Below are positions 1 through 8,869 of a stretch of DNA of 64,000 nt, in pieces. The position numbers were made by a program, and so were the translations under genes. Origin of the DNA: Streptomyces rhizoryzae (GTDB lineage: Bacteria; Actinomycetota; Actinomycetes; Streptomycetales; Streptomycetaceae). The notes beneath the pieces were generated by a model. That model saw only the letters and a list, made by a program, of their open reading frames with translations. It made no database searches and was not told the DNA's origin. The stretch spans positions 31,421 through 95,420 of the forward strand of contig NZ_JALMUV010000032.1 in the NCBI RefSeq assembly GCF_023155275.1, given 5' to 3'. How positions within the stretch are numbered: position 1 is the stretch's first letter; every line of letters starts with the position of its first letter.

Positions 1-1706
1 CCGGGCAGCGGCACCCGCCACACCAGGCGGGTCCCGCCGCCCGGGGGCGAGCCCACCTCGAAGCTGCCGCCGTGCATCTCCGCCCGCGCCCGCATGTTGG
101 CCAGTCCGCCGACGTGCCCGGTCCCGCCGCCCGCCACGCCCACCCCGTCGTCCGTGACGGTCAGCGCCACCTCGTCCGCGGTCGCCGCCACCGCCACGTC
201 CAGGCGGCCGGCCCGGGCGTGCCGGGCGGCGTTGCTCAGCGCCTCGGCGGCGACCGCCACCAGGTGCTGGGCCACCTCCTCGGGGACCGCGGCGTCCACC
301 GGGCCGTCGATCCGCAGCGCCGGGGCGAAGCCGAGCGGCCCGGCCGCCCGCTGCACGGTGTCGGTGAGGTCCCGGCGCAGCCCGCGGTCCCCCGAGCCGT
401 CGCCGGTGGTGCGCAGCCCGAAGATGGTGGACCGGATGATCTTGATGGTGGTGTCCAGGTCGCCGACCGCGCGCCCGACCCGTTCCGCGGCCTCCGGCCG
501 GTCGATCAGCCGGGTCGCGCTCTGTAGCGTGATGCCCGTGGCGAACAGCCGCTGAATGGCCAGATCGTGCAGGTCCCGGGCGATCCGGTCGCGGTCGTGC
601 AGGACCGTCAGCTCCTCGGACTCGGCGCGCCGGCGGGCCAGTTCCAGCGCGATCACCGCCTGGTCGGCGAAACCGGATATCAGCCGCACCTCGGTGTCGT
701 CGAACGGCGGCCGGCCGGCCAGCCGGCACAGCCGCAGCGCTCCGCACCCGGTGTCCACCTGGAGCGGTACGGCGACCGCCGGACCGTAGACCTCCGCCCC
801 GGGCCCGGTGCCGTCCCCGCCGCCGAGGTCCGCACCGAGCGGGTACGCGCGGGGATCGGCGCGCAGGTCGTCGGTGACCACCGGCCGGCCGCTGCGCACC
901 GCCATGCCGGGCAGCGAACCGTCCGCCGGCACCCGCAGCCCGGCGATCCGGCTCGCGCCCGTACCGCAGGCCACCGCCACCGACAACTGGTCGGCCGGCG
1001 CGCCCGCCGGCAGCAGGACGGCCGCGCAGTCGGCGCCGGCGACCTCCATCGCCCGCCGGGCGATCAGCCGCAACACCTCGTCCGCCTCGGTGCCCGACAG
1101 CAGACTGCGGGTGATCTCGCCCAGCGCCTCCAGCCAGCGCTCCCGGCGGCGGCTCTCGTGGTACATGCGGGCGTTGTCGATCGCGACCCCCGCCGCGATG
1201 GACAGGGTGGTCACCACCGCCTCGTCGTCCGCGTCGAACGCGCCGCCGCCGCGCTTCTCGGTGAGGTAGAGATTGCCGAACACCTCGTCGCGGACCCGGA
1301 CCGGCACCCCCAGGAAGGTGCGCATCGGCGGGTGGTTGGCCGGAAAGCCGGCGCTGTGCGGATGGTCGGTCAGATCGGTGAGCCGGAGCGGCGCGGGGTG
1401 GCGGATCAGCTCGCCGAGGATGCCGCGGCCGCACGGGGTCCGGCCGATCGAGGCGATCAGCTCCTCGTCCATCCCCACCGGCAGGAACTGCGACAGCCCC
1501 CCGCCGCCGACCACGCCGAGCGCCCCGTACTCGGCGTCGGTGAGGGTGACCGCCGCCTCCACGATGCCCCGGAGCACCTGCGGGAGTTCGAGCCCGCGCC
1601 CCAGGCTCATCACCGCGTCGAGCAGGCTGCGCATCCGGTCCGGCTCGCGGAGCTGCGGACCGTGCGGTTCCGCCGCGATCGGCGCGTTCTGCTGCGTTTC
1701 GGACAT
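1..1706 (-). CDS. GAF-domain sensor histidine kinase (DevS/DosS-like), C-terminus cut by window edge
   Basis: The frame stays open from an ATG at 1706 to the left edge, so only the last residues are missing. Read in order it gives two GAF-type sensor domains (roughly residues 30-185 and 200-355), a HisKA_3 dimerisation helix with the phospho-acceptor motif RIARDLHD (His near residue 380), and a HATPase_c domain with an N-box (EALSNAARHA, near 495) and a G-box (DDGVGVAGGG, near 523). No membrane segment is visible, so it is probably a soluble sensor of a redox or gas ligand as in DevS/DosS, but the ligand is inferred from family only. A GGGAG/AGG ribosome binding site precedes the ATG. No response regulator lies next to it on the visible side; one may lie beyond the edge. 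Confidence 0.88.
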   Translation of the reverse strand, partial: MSETQQNAPIAAEPHGPQLREPDRMRSLLDAVMSLGRGLELPQVLRGIVEAAVTLTDAEYGALGVVGGGGLSQFLPVGMDEELIASIGRTPCGRGILGELIRHPAPLRLTDLTDHPHSAGFPANHPPMRTFLGVPVRVRDEVFGNLYLTEKRGGGAFDADDEAVVTTLSIAAGVAIDNARMYHESRRRERWLEALGEITRSLLSGTEADEVLRLIARRAMEVAGADCAAVLLPAGAPADQLSVAVACGTGASRIAGLRVPADGSLPGMAVRSGRPVVTDDLRADPRAYPLGADLGGGDGTGPGAEVYGPAVAVPLQVDTGCGALRLCRLAGRPPFDDTEVRLISGFADQAVIALELARRRAESEELTVLHDRDRIARDLHDLAIQRLFATGITLQSATRLIDRPEAAERVGRAVGDLDTTIKIIRSTIFGLRTTGDGSGDRGLRRDLTDTVQRAAGPLGFAPALRIDGPVDAAVPEEVAQHLVAVAAEALSNAARHARAGRLDVAVAATADEVALTVTDDGVGVAGGGTGHVGGLANMRARAEMHGGSFEVGSPPGGGTRLVWRVPLP

Positions 1707-1952
1707 GACCTGCTGCTCCCGAAGATCCCGTACGTCTGTGCGGCAGCGTACGTGATCATCGGGGCGGACCCGGCGGGCACCGGTGCCGTCCGGCCACCCG
1801 GTGGCCGCGGCGGCCGGCCGCTGTCCGCGCCCGGATTGATCGCGATCGGTGATGACTGCCGAGTCCGATTGCGCCTTGGCCGGGCGGGGGCCCGGGGCTT
1901 GACTGTGCCCGGGCGGACGGACCGCCGCCGACGGAAGACCACGGAGGACACC

Positions 1953-2402
1953 ATGGACAGCACCGGCACCGAAGGCATCCAGGGTCGCCCGGCCACGCGG
2001 GGCGCCAAGGAGGTGGTGCTGCGCTACTTCGACGCGCTGGTCGCCGGCGACCGGGACGCGATCCGCGACTCCTGGGCCGAGGAGGGCAGTTGCTGGTACG
2101 GCGGGGACCTGCCGATCTCCGGTACCTGGCAGGGCCGGGATCAGGTCATCAACGGCTTCCTGGCCACCGCCTTCGCCCACCTCGACCCGGACCGGGAGGT
2201 GGGCGCGCGGGTCACCAACATCTTCGGCGAGGACGAGCAGGTGTCCGTGGAGTGGGACTCCTGGGGCACCGGCCGCACCGGCCGGGCCTACCGGCAGAAG
2301 AACACCGCGATCTTCACGGTCCGCAACGGTGCGATCGTCAGCATGCGGGAGTACGCCGACACCCAGCACTGGGAGCGCGCCCTGGTCGCCGACCGGGGCT
2401 GA
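1953..2402 (+). CDS. SnoaL-like / nuclear transport factor 2-fold protein
   Basis: 149 residues, with a clear ACGGAGG ribosome binding site six bases before the ATG. After a short variable N-terminus the chain has the small alpha+beta barrel layout of the SnoaL/NTF2 superfamily: an early helix (EVVLRYFDALVAGDRDAI), a mid strand pair with WYGGDLPISGTWQG, and a C-terminal strand series ending MREYADTQHWERAL. The family includes polyketide cyclases, ketosteroid-isomerase relatives and many uncharacterised proteins, so the substrate cannot be named. It stands alone between the divergent sensor kinase and a convergent acetyltransferase. Confidence 0.85.
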   Translation: MDSTGTEGIQGRPATRGAKEVVLRYFDALVAGDRDAIRDSWAEEGSCWYGGDLPISGTWQGRDQVINGFLATAFAHLDPDREVGARVTNIFGEDEQVSVEWDSWGTGRTGRAYRQKNTAIFTVRNGAIVSMREYADTQHWERALVADRG

Positions 2403-2430
2403 CGGTGTGTCAGTTCGCGGTGGGTGCGGC

Positions 2431-2871
2431 TCAGCCCAGCCGCAGGTCGATCCAGGGGATGGTGTCCCCGGGCAGCAGATAGCGCTCGATCTCGGTGAAG
2501 CCGTGCTTGCCGGCGAAGCGCAGACCGTCCTCGTTGGACGCCAGGACGACCGTCTCGATCACCTCCGCGCCCAGCTCCCGGGCCCGCGCCAGCCCGCGGG
2601 CGTACAGCTCCGCCCCGAAACCGCGCCGGCGGTGGGGGGCCAGCACCCGGGCGATCACGGTGGCCGTGCGGGTGCCGTCCTCGGGCGGGCGGACGGTGCT
2701 GCACCCCACGAGCGCCTCGCCGAGGTAGGCGGTCTCCAGGTGGTTCCGCCGGGACCGTTCCCGGACGTCCTCCAGGGACAGGTCATGGGTGGGCACGACG
2801 GTGTTGTGGACGTGCCGCCAGTCCCGCAGTGCGGCGTCGGTGAGCGGCTGGACGAAGCGGAGGTCGGACAT
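2431..2871 (-). CDS. GNAT family N-acetyltransferase
   Basis: 146 residues from the ATG at 2871 (MSDLRFVQPL); an in-frame upstream start would add 12 residues of low-complexity sequence and is less likely. The acetyl-CoA pyrophosphate-binding motif of the GNAT fold is visible as VIARVLAPHRRRGFGAEL, followed by the second conserved block VVLASNEDGLRFAGKHGF. The acceptor substrate is unknown. It is convergent with the SnoaL-like gene, 28 bases apart, and lies upstream of a small membrane protein on the same strand. Confidence 0.86.
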   Translation of the reverse strand: MSDLRFVQPLTDAALRDWRHVHNTVVPTHDLSLEDVRERSRRNHLETAYLGEALVGCSTVRPPEDGTRTATVIARVLAPHRRRGFGAELYARGLARARELGAEVIETVVLASNEDGLRFAGKHGFTEIERYLLPGDTIPWIDLRLG

Positions 2872-2924
2872 CGCAGCAGCACATCCCGGGCGGGCCCGGT
2901 ACGTCAAGCCGTTTCGGGCCCGGC

Positions 2925-3374
2925 TCAGGCCGCCAGGAGGACGATGCCCAGGGCCAGCAGGACGCCGGTCTTGGCGAGTTCGGCGGCCACGTAGGAGAGG
3001 TGCGCGGAGGAGCGGGGGAGGGTCTCCCCGGCGAGCACGCGGCGGGTGCGGCGGTTGAGGAACGGGCGGACCGCGGCCAGCTGGAGGAGCAGCAGGGCCG
3101 CCGCCGCGGCCGTCAGGGCGATGACCGCCGTACCGGGCGCGGTGCTCGCCGCGACCGCCACGGCGACGGCCGCGGCGAGCACCGCCTCGACCGCGTTGAG
3201 GGCCCGGAAGACCAGGCGGCCGATGCCCAGGCCGATGGGGACGGTGACGCCGGGGGCGCGGAACTTCAGCGGCGCCTCCAGGAAGGAGATCGCCAGGATC
3301 ATGCCCAGCCAGAGGAAGGTGGCCGCGACGGCGACGGCGGCCGCGGGGGAGTGGGCGGAGCTCACGGCGTGCAT
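2925..3374 (-). CDS. small integral membrane protein, four predicted helices
   Basis: 149 residues with hydrophobic helices at about 12-33, 63-82, 84-103 and 127-148. A loop after helix one carries FLEAPLKFRAPGVTVPIGLG, a pattern seen in short actinobacterial membrane proteins of unknown function. There is no good ribosome binding site before the ATG, so the start could be the nearby in-frame GTG (VSSAHSP). I do not recognise a function. It sits downstream of the flavohaemoglobin gene on the same strand with a 134-base gap, so cotranscription is possible but not shown. Confidence 0.7.
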   Translation of the reverse strand: MHAVSSAHSPAAAVAVAATFLWLGMILAISFLEAPLKFRAPGVTVPIGLGIGRLVFRALNAVEAVLAAAVAVAVAASTAPGTAVIALTAAAAALLLLQLAAVRPFLNRRTRRVLAGETLPRSSAHLSYVAAELAKTGVLLALGIVLLAA

Positions 3375-3508
3375 GGGGGAGGAGACCTTTCTCTACCGGC
3401 CAGGATTCCCGTGCCTGGCCGCCGTCCGCTGTCCGGTGGTCGTGCGGGGCCGGTGGCGGCGGGCCGTCCGGTCGGCCGGTCGGCCCGCCGCGGTGTCCCG
3501 GTGTCCGG

Positions 3509-4717
3509 TCAGGACTGGCCGAGCCAGAGGTCCGGGCCGAAGACCTCGTAGTGGATGGCGTGTGCCGGGACCCCCCGGCGGAGCAGGCCGCCCCGGACGG
3601 CGCGCAGGAACGGCACCGGGCCGCACAGGTAGGCGGTGACGCCCTCCGGCAGCGTGAGCGCGTCCAGGTCGGCGCGGCCGGTGCGGACGGTCCCGGTGGC
3701 CGGGGCCGGCTGCTCGGCCGGGTCCTCGTACCACACGTGCAGGTCGGCGCCCGGCAGCGTACCGACCAGCTCGTGGAGTTCGGCGCGGTGGGCGTGGTCG
3801 GCCGGCGAGCGGTCGGCGTGGACGACGGTGACCGGGCGGGACGACCCGGCGGCGGCCAGGTGGTTGAGCATGGAGAGCATCGGGGTGCTGCCGATACCGG
3901 CGGAGGCCAGCAGCAGCGGCCCGGTCCCGTCCAGCAGGGTCAGGTCGCCGAACGGGGCGGAGACGGTGAGGAGGTCGCCGACGCGGGCGTGGTCGTGCAG
4001 CTGGTGGGAGACCTCGCCGGCCGGGCCGGTCGCCTCGCGGACCCGCTTGACGGTGATCCGCCAGTCCGGGCGGCCGGGGGCGGCGGAGAGGCTGTACTGC
4101 CGGATCTGCCGGGCGCCGTCGGGGAGTTCGACCTGGACGCTGACGTACTGGCCGGGGTGGAAGGGGCCGGCCGGGCCGCCGTCGGCCGGGCGCAGGGTGA
4201 GGGAGAGCACCTCGGCGGTCTCGGCGGTGCGCTCGACGATCTCCATGCGCCGCCAGGTGTCGCCCGGCACGCTGCCGGCCTCCTCGTAGAGCCGGGCCTC
4301 GATGGCTATCAGGGCGTTGGCCATCAGCCAGTAGACCTCGTCCCAGGCGGCCGCGACCTCGGGGGTCACGGCGTCGCCGAGGACCTCGGCGATCGCGGCG
4401 AAGAGGTGCTCGTTGACGATCTTGTACTGGTCGGCGGTGACGCCGAGCGAGGCGTGCTTGTGGGCGATCCGGTTGAGCATCGCGTCCGGTCGTCTGTCGG
4501 GGTGCTCCAGCAGCATGCCGGCGAAGGCCGCGATCGAACCCGCCAGGGCCTGCTTCTGCTCGCCGTTGGCCTGGTTGCCGCGGTTGAAGAGGTCGCGGAG
4601 CAGCTCGGGGTGCGCGTCGAACAGCTTGGTGTAGAAGAGCGACGTGATGTCCTGGATGGCGGCGCCGACGGCAGGCAGGGTCGCGCGGATGACGGGGGTG
4701 GACTGCTCGGAGAGCAC
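3509..4717 (-). CDS. hmp: Flavohaemoglobin, nitric oxide dioxygenase
   Basis: About 402 residues, the usual size for Hmp. The N-terminal globin domain (1-140) contains the haem-proximal histidine block RIAHKHASLGV. The FAD domain follows with RQYSLS, and the NAD(P)H domain with SAGIGSTPM and YLCGPVPFL; the tail YEVFGPD is typical of the family. The enzyme oxidises NO to nitrate using O2 and NAD(P)H. Two adjacent GTG codons (4720 and 4717) follow an AGGAGG; the second has the better spacing and was chosen. A near-perfect NsrR operator lies just upstream and the nsrR gene is the next gene, so NO-dependent derepression is expected. Confidence 0.96.
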   Translation of the reverse strand: MLSEQSTPVIRATLPAVGAAIQDITSLFYTKLFDAHPELLRDLFNRGNQANGEQKQALAGSIAAFAGMLLEHPDRRPDAMLNRIAHKHASLGVTADQYKIVNEHLFAAIAEVLGDAVTPEVAAAWDEVYWLMANALIAIEARLYEEAGSVPGDTWRRMEIVERTAETAEVLSLTLRPADGGPAGPFHPGQYVSVQVELPDGARQIRQYSLSAAPGRPDWRITVKRVREATGPAGEVSHQLHDHARVGDLLTVSAPFGDLTLLDGTGPLLLASAGIGSTPMLSMLNHLAAAGSSRPVTVVHADRSPADHAHRAELHELVGTLPGADLHVWYEDPAEQPAPATGTVRTGRADLDALTLPEGVTAYLCGPVPFLRAVRGGLLRRGVPAHAIHYEVFGPDLWLGQS

Positions 4718-4732
4718 CACGACCTCCTCTTG

Positions 4733-4755
4733 AATTGGTAGATGATCTTCGTATT
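4733..4755. promoter_or_regulatory. NsrR operator in front of hmp
   Basis: 23-bp 11-1-11 imperfect palindrome with half-sites AATTGGTAGAT and ATCTTCGTATT about one central base. Eight of eleven positions are symmetric. Read on the minus strand it closely resembles the site I recall for NsrR at the hmpA1 promoter of Streptomyces coelicolor. It ends about 12 bases before the hmp ribosome binding site, placing it over the likely promoter. Confidence 0.85.
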
Positions 4756-4822
4756 TGGTTTTACGGCTCGGCGAGTCGCCCTCGGGGGGCCCGGAGGGGT
4801 TCAGTGGGGGTGGCGGACCGGA

Positions 4823-5266
4823 TCAGTCGGCGGGCCGGCCGGTCAGTCCGATCAGGACCGGGCCGGTGGGGGCGGCCACCACGTCGGAGACGGTGAGCGG
4901 GTCGAGCGTGGCGTAGAACGCCTCCTGCGCGTCGCGCAGCGCCCCGCGCAGCCGGCAGGCCGCGCGCAGCGGGCACGGGGTGTCGCCCTCGCAGGCCACG
5001 ACCTCGCCCTCGCCCTCCAGCTCACGCACCAGCCAGCCGACCGATGCCTGATGGCCCAGGCCGGTCAGCGCGAGACCGCCGCCGCGCCCGCGCCGCGCCT
5101 CGACCACGCCCAGGTGCTGGAGCCGGCTGATCGCCTTCGCCATGTGGGTGTACGGCACGTCCATCGCCTCGGCCACCTCCCGGGTGGTCGAAGGCGCGCC
5201 GCGCTCCGCGACGGCCAGGCGCATCACGGCACGCAGCGCCAGGTCAGTGAACTTCGTCAACCGCAC
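4823..5266 (-). CDS. nsrR: Rrf2-family nitric-oxide-sensing repressor NsrR
   Basis: 147 residues from a GTG at 5266 (VRLTKFTDLALRAV), which matches the conserved NsrR N-terminus; longer in-frame starts read into unrelated sequence. A winged helix (residues 1-60) is followed by the cluster-binding loop with Cys92, Cys98 and Cys104 in a C-x5-C-x5-C pattern. Asp8, the fourth ligand of the [4Fe-4S] cluster in the S. coelicolor protein, is also present. NO destroys the cluster and relieves repression. The gene lies immediately upstream of hmp, and its own promoter region carries a second 11-1-11 dyad, so it probably represses hmp and itself. Confidence 0.94.
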   Translation of the reverse strand: MRLTKFTDLALRAVMRLAVAERGAPSTTREVAEAMDVPYTHMAKAISRLQHLGVVEARRGRGGGLALTGLGHQASVGWLVRELEGEGEVVACEGDTPCPLRAACRLRGALRDAQEAFYATLDPLTVSDVVAAPTGPVLIGLTGRPAD

Positions 5267-5282
5267 GAAAACGACATTAACA

Positions 5283-5305
5283 AATGCGCATGCTAGGTTC
5301 GCATT
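5283..5305. promoter_or_regulatory. Second NsrR-type operator, in front of nsrR
   Basis: 23-bp 11-1-11 dyad with perfect outer arms AATGCG and CGCATT separated by 11 bases. The outer spacing is the same as in the hmp operator. It lies 17 bases upstream of the nsrR start, within the region divergent from the cupin gene, and suggests autoregulation. Confidence 0.6.
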
Positions 5306-5392
5306 CAGGGGGTGGTGGCGATGGTCACTCCGGCTGCCGCGCATCGCGCCCGTAGTCACGCACTCACGGATACGCACGGATGGTGACCACAG

Positions 5393-5797
5393 ATGCCTGA
5401 CGCCCCGCCCGCCGGCGGACCCGCCCCCGAGGGGGAGCCCGTTCCGCGGCTGCTCTGCGACGCCCAGCGGCTGGCCGCCGCCGAACCGGACCGGGCGGGC
5501 GCGCTGTGGCGGCTGGCCGAGTCCGGCCGCCAGCTCGACGCCAACCTGGTCCGGCTGCCGCCCGGTGGCCGGATCGACACCCACCGCGAACCGGACCTCG
5601 ACGTCCTCCTCTATGTGGTGGCCGGCGGCGGCGCGGCCGAGTCGGCGGGGGAGCGGCAGCCGCTCGCGCAGGGCAGCCTGGTGTGGCTGCCGCACGGGTC
5701 CAGCCGGAGTCTGCACGCGGGCGCGGACGGTATGGCCTACCTCACCGTCCACCGCCGCCGCCCCGGCATGCAGATCAGGAGCCGGGCCGCGTCCTGA
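5393..5797 (+). CDS. Single-domain cupin protein
   Basis: 134 residues with one cupin barrel at about 45-125. The first cupin motif is visible as GGRIDTHREPDLDVLLYVVAG, with the metal-ligand type His and a downstream Asp/Glu, and the second as GSLVWLPHGSSRSLHAGADG. Single cupins of this type are often metal-binding sensors or small enzymes. It is transcribed divergently from nsrR and shares the intergenic region that holds the second NsrR-type dyad, so it could be part of the NO response; this is inference. Confidence 0.82.
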   Translation: MPDAPPAGGPAPEGEPVPRLLCDAQRLAAAEPDRAGALWRLAESGRQLDANLVRLPPGGRIDTHREPDLDVLLYVVAGGGAAESAGERQPLAQGSLVWLPHGSSRSLHAGADGMAYLTVHRRRPGMQIRSRAAS

Positions 5798-5855
5798 GGC
5801 GGTGCCCGCGTCGTCCTGATTCCCTGACAGCCTCCCGGGCCGCCCGGCCCGCCGG

Positions 5856-6455
5856 TCAGAGCGGCCGGAAGGTGCGGGCGGTGGTGTCCCACCCGAGGGT
5901 CTCGGCGGTGCGGTCGTTGTACAGCCACACGTGCAGCCGCAGCCGTCGGGTGGCCAGGCGCCGGGTCACGCAAGGGTAGGTGCGCAGGTGGTGGAGCTGG
6001 GCCAGCAGGTGGCGCTGCTCGGGGGTGCGGGGCGCGCCGGAGCCGGGGCGCCGGGCGGTGTGCCCCCGGCCGGGGTGGTGCGCGGCGCCGGTGAACCAGG
6101 CGTGGGCCAGTGGGAGGTCCGGGGCGGGCGGGTCGTCCTGGAGGGCGGCGCAGTGGGTGTGGCCGCACAGGATGATGTCCGGGACCTCCAGGGTGCCCAG
6201 GGCGAGTTCCAGGGTGGCGGCGATCCCGCACCGGGCGTCCGGCCGGTAGCGCGGGACGACGTGCCCGGCGGTCCGCAGTTCGTGCAGCTCACCCGGCTCG
6301 GCGCCGGTCAGCAGTGTCGGTACGACCCGGGAGTCGGAGCAGGCGATGAACAGCGCCCGGGCGGCCGGGAGTTCGGCCGGGGCGCCGCCGGGGATCGGAC
6401 GGGGCCCGGCGGGCAGGTGCGGCAGGGTCCGGGCGTGGTCGAGGACGGTGTCCAT
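5856..6455 (-). CDS. Beta-class carbonic anhydrase
   Basis: 199 residues. Zinc ligands of the beta class are all present: Cys39 in CSDSR, His99 and Cys102 in CGHTHC, along with the Asp41/Arg43 catalytic dyad. It would interconvert CO2 and bicarbonate in the cytoplasm. The C-terminal third is rich in Arg and Pro and less conserved, but the closing block VWLYNDRTAETLGWD fits family members that couple with SulP transporters. It stands as a single gene convergent with the cupin; nothing nearby shows its regulation. Confidence 0.9.
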   Translation of the reverse strand: MDTVLDHARTLPHLPAGPRPIPGGAPAELPAARALFIACSDSRVVPTLLTGAEPGELHELRTAGHVVPRYRPDARCGIAATLELALGTLEVPDIILCGHTHCAALQDDPPAPDLPLAHAWFTGAAHHPGRGHTARRPGSGAPRTPEQRHLLAQLHHLRTYPCVTRRLATRRLRLHVWLYNDRTAETLGWDTTARTFRPL

Positions 6456-6618
6456 GAGGAACCTCTCATGCGGGATGTATCGGGTGGGAGTGGCGCGCGC
6501 GAGGCACCGGACGCCGCGCAGGGTGGGGCGGCGGCGGTCTGCGCCGGGTGGGGTGGGTGGTCGGTGGGGTGACGGTCGACGGGTCAGGGGGTCGTGGACC
6601 CGTCCGGAGTCCGACCGG

Positions 6619-8166
6619 TCAGGGCGTTCCCGGGCCGGGTGGGGGCAGGGTCACCGTGAAGCGGGCGCCGCCGCCGTCCGCGTCGCCGATCTCGATCCGG
6701 CCGCCGTGCCGGTGCACCACGTCCCGGACGATGGCCAGGCCCAGCCCCGCCCCGCCCTCGTCGCGGGTGCGGGCGTCGTCGAGGCGGATGAACCGGGTGA
6801 AGACGCGCTCCCGGTCGGCCGGCGGCACCCCCGGGCCGTCGTCGGTGACGTCCAGGGCCACCGTGCCGCCGTCGCCGGGGCGCACCGCGACGCGGACGGC
6901 CGAACGGGCGTGCCGCTGCGCGTTGTCGAGGAGGTTGCCCAGCACCCGGGCCAGCTGGGTGCGGCTGGCGCTCACCTGCACCGGGCCGTCGGGGAGGGCG
7001 GCGATGACCGGCAGGCGGTCGCCGATCCGGTGGGCCAGTTCGTCGCGGACGAGTTCGGCCAGGTCCAGGCGTTCGGCGCGGGGCCGTTCGCCGGCGTCCA
7101 GGCGGGCCAGCAGCAGCAGGTCGGAGGCGACCCGCTCCAGCCGGACGGTGTCCTCGATCAGGCCGTCGAGTTCCAGCAGGTCAGGGTGGGCCCGGGCGAC
7201 CTCCAACTGGGTGCGGAGGCTGGCGATCGGGCTGCGCAGTTCGTGGGAGGCGTCGGCGACGAACTGCCGCTGCCGTTCCACGGACTTCTCCAGTGCCGCG
7301 AGCGTGGCGTTGGTGGTCCGGGCCAGCCGGGCCACCTCGTCGCGGGAGGCGGGCTGCGGCACCCGCCGGGACAGGTCGCCGCCCATGATCTCGGCGAGTT
7401 CGGCCCGGATGGCCTCGACCGGGCGCAGCGCCCGGCGCGTCACCAGCCAGGTCACGGCCGCCACCAGCAGCAGCAGCGGCGGCAGGCCGAGGAGCATGGC
7501 GTCGCGCACGCCCCCCACCGCCTGCCGTTCGGTGTCCAGCGAGGCACCGGCGTAGACGGTGACGGTCCGGCCGGACGGGGCGGTGGCGAGCAGCGCGGCG
7601 ACCCGGAAGTCCCGGCCGGCCGGGCGGTGGTCGCCGGGCAGCTTCAGGGCGAGGGTGCGGAAGGTGGCGTCGGCGGCCGCGGAGCCGCGTGCCGGAGCGT
7701 CGTCATCGTCGCCGTCCCGGTCGTCGTCGGAGTCCTCGGTGCGGTGCGGCGCGCGGGCGAAGTCGGCCATCGGCGGGGCGTGGCGGAGGTCGTCTGCGGC
7801 GGCCAGCACGGTGCCGTCGGCGGCGACGACCTGCACCGGGCGGTCGTCCTCATCGGGCAGTTCCAGGTGGTCGAAGGAGGTGCCGACGGCGATCTGGGTG
7901 GCGACCTCGCGGGCCGCGACCTCGGCCTGGAGACCGGCGCTCCCGACGAGGTTCCGCTGGAGCACGGCGAGCACCGCGGCGCCCGCGGCGACCAGGGCCA
8001 GCGCCACCACCAGCGTGGACGCCAGGGTGGTCCGGGTGCGCACGGAACCCCGCCAGCGGGGCGGGCGTTCGGCCGCCCCCGGGCCCCCGGCCGCTGACGT
8101 GGCCGCCGGCGCGGCCGCCGCCGTGGCGGCGGGGTCGGTCGCCGGAGCGGTCGCGGCGTCAGCCAT
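6619..8166 (-). CDS. Membrane sensor histidine kinase of an OmpR-type two-component system
   Basis: 515 residues. Helix one is at about 49-72 and helix two at about 222-245, flanking an extracytoplasmic sensor domain of roughly 150 residues that contains an Asp-rich stretch. A HAMP linker, the HisKA H-box (DASHELRSPIASLRTQ), the N-box NLLDNAQRHAR and the G-boxes DDGPGVP and GAGLGLAIV follow. The start overlaps the response regulator stop by eight bases, showing translational coupling. Together with the direct repeats in front of the operon, the pair probably controls the divergent PepSY gene and itself. The signal is unknown. Confidence 0.93.
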   Translation of the reverse strand: MADAATAPATDPAATAAAAPAATSAAGGPGAAERPPRWRGSVRTRTTLASTLVVALALVAAGAAVLAVLQRNLVGSAGLQAEVAAREVATQIAVGTSFDHLELPDEDDRPVQVVAADGTVLAAADDLRHAPPMADFARAPHRTEDSDDDRDGDDDDAPARGSAAADATFRTLALKLPGDHRPAGRDFRVAALLATAPSGRTVTVYAGASLDTERQAVGGVRDAMLLGLPPLLLLVAAVTWLVTRRALRPVEAIRAELAEIMGGDLSRRVPQPASRDEVARLARTTNATLAALEKSVERQRQFVADASHELRSPIASLRTQLEVARAHPDLLELDGLIEDTVRLERVASDLLLLARLDAGERPRAERLDLAELVRDELAHRIGDRLPVIAALPDGPVQVSASRTQLARVLGNLLDNAQRHARSAVRVAVRPGDGGTVALDVTDDGPGVPPADRERVFTRFIRLDDARTRDEGGAGLGLAIVRDVVHRHGGRIEIGDADGGGARFTVTLPPPGPGTP

Positions 8167-8836
8167 GGTCGGCCGCCAGGCGGTAGCCGGCGCCGCGCAC
8201 GGTGGTGATCGAGCGGCGGCCGAACGGGGCGTCGATCTTCCGCCGCAGGGCGCTGATGTAGACCTCGATGATGTTCGGGTCGCCGTCGTAGGCGAAGTCC
8301 CAGACGTGCTCCAGGATGTCCGCCTTGGAGACCACCTCGCCCTGGCGGGACGCCAGGTACTCCAGGACCGCGAACTCCTTGGCGGTGAGCGCGATGTCCT
8401 CCGCGCCGCGGGCGCAGCGGTGGCCGTTGGGGTCCAGGGTGAGGTCGCCGAGGCGCAGGACGGGGCTGCCGCCGCGGGTCCGCCGGCGCAGCAGCGCCCG
8501 GACGCGGGCCAGCAGCACCACGTAGGAGAACGGCTTGGTCAGGTAGTCGTCGGCGCCGGTGTCCAGGCCCTCCGCCTCGTCGTACTCGCCGTCCTTGGCG
8601 GTCAGCATCAGGATCGGGGTCTCGTCCCCGGCGGCGCGCAGGGCGGCGCAGAGGCGGTAGCCGTTCATCCCGGGCAGCATGATGTCCAGGACGAGCAGGT
8701 CGTAGCTTCGGGTGGTGGCCCGGTGCAGGCCCTCCCGGCCGTCGTGAGCCACGTCCACGGCGAAGCCCTCGGCCGCCAGCCCCCTGGCCAGGGCGGTGGC
8801 GAGGCGTTTTTCGTCCTCCACGATCAACAAGCGCAT
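8159..8836 (-). CDS. OmpR/PhoB-family response regulator
   Basis: 225 residues. The receiver domain (1-115) has the acidic pair VEDE, the phospho-acceptor Asp in LLVLDIMLPG, the conserved Thr in MLTAKD and Lys in LTKPFS. A winged-helix Trans_reg_C domain fills residues 130-222 (ALTAKEFAVLEYLASRQGEVVSK, VYISALRRKID). It is the first gene of a two-gene operon with the sensor kinase. Its family normally binds tandem direct repeats, and three CTTCAG repeats spaced by one helical turn lie 34 bases upstream. Confidence 0.95.
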   Translation of the reverse strand: MRLLIVEDEKRLATALARGLAAEGFAVDVAHDGREGLHRATTRSYDLLVLDIMLPGMNGYRLCAALRAAGDETPILMLTAKDGEYDEAEGLDTGADDYLTKPFSYVVLLARVRALLRRRTRGGSPVLRLGDLTLDPNGHRCARGAEDIALTAKEFAVLEYLASRQGEVVSKADILEHVWDFAYDGDPNIIEVYISALRRKIDAPFGRRSITTVRGAGYRLAADHG

Positions 8837-8869
8837 GCCGTCACCCTGCCAGACCGTTCCTGAAGCGCT

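Noticed and set aside
567..1952. Long plus-strand frame leading into the SnoaL-like gene
   Set aside because: The part before 1953 is antisense to the sensor kinase. Only the region from the ATG behind ACGGAGG is real.
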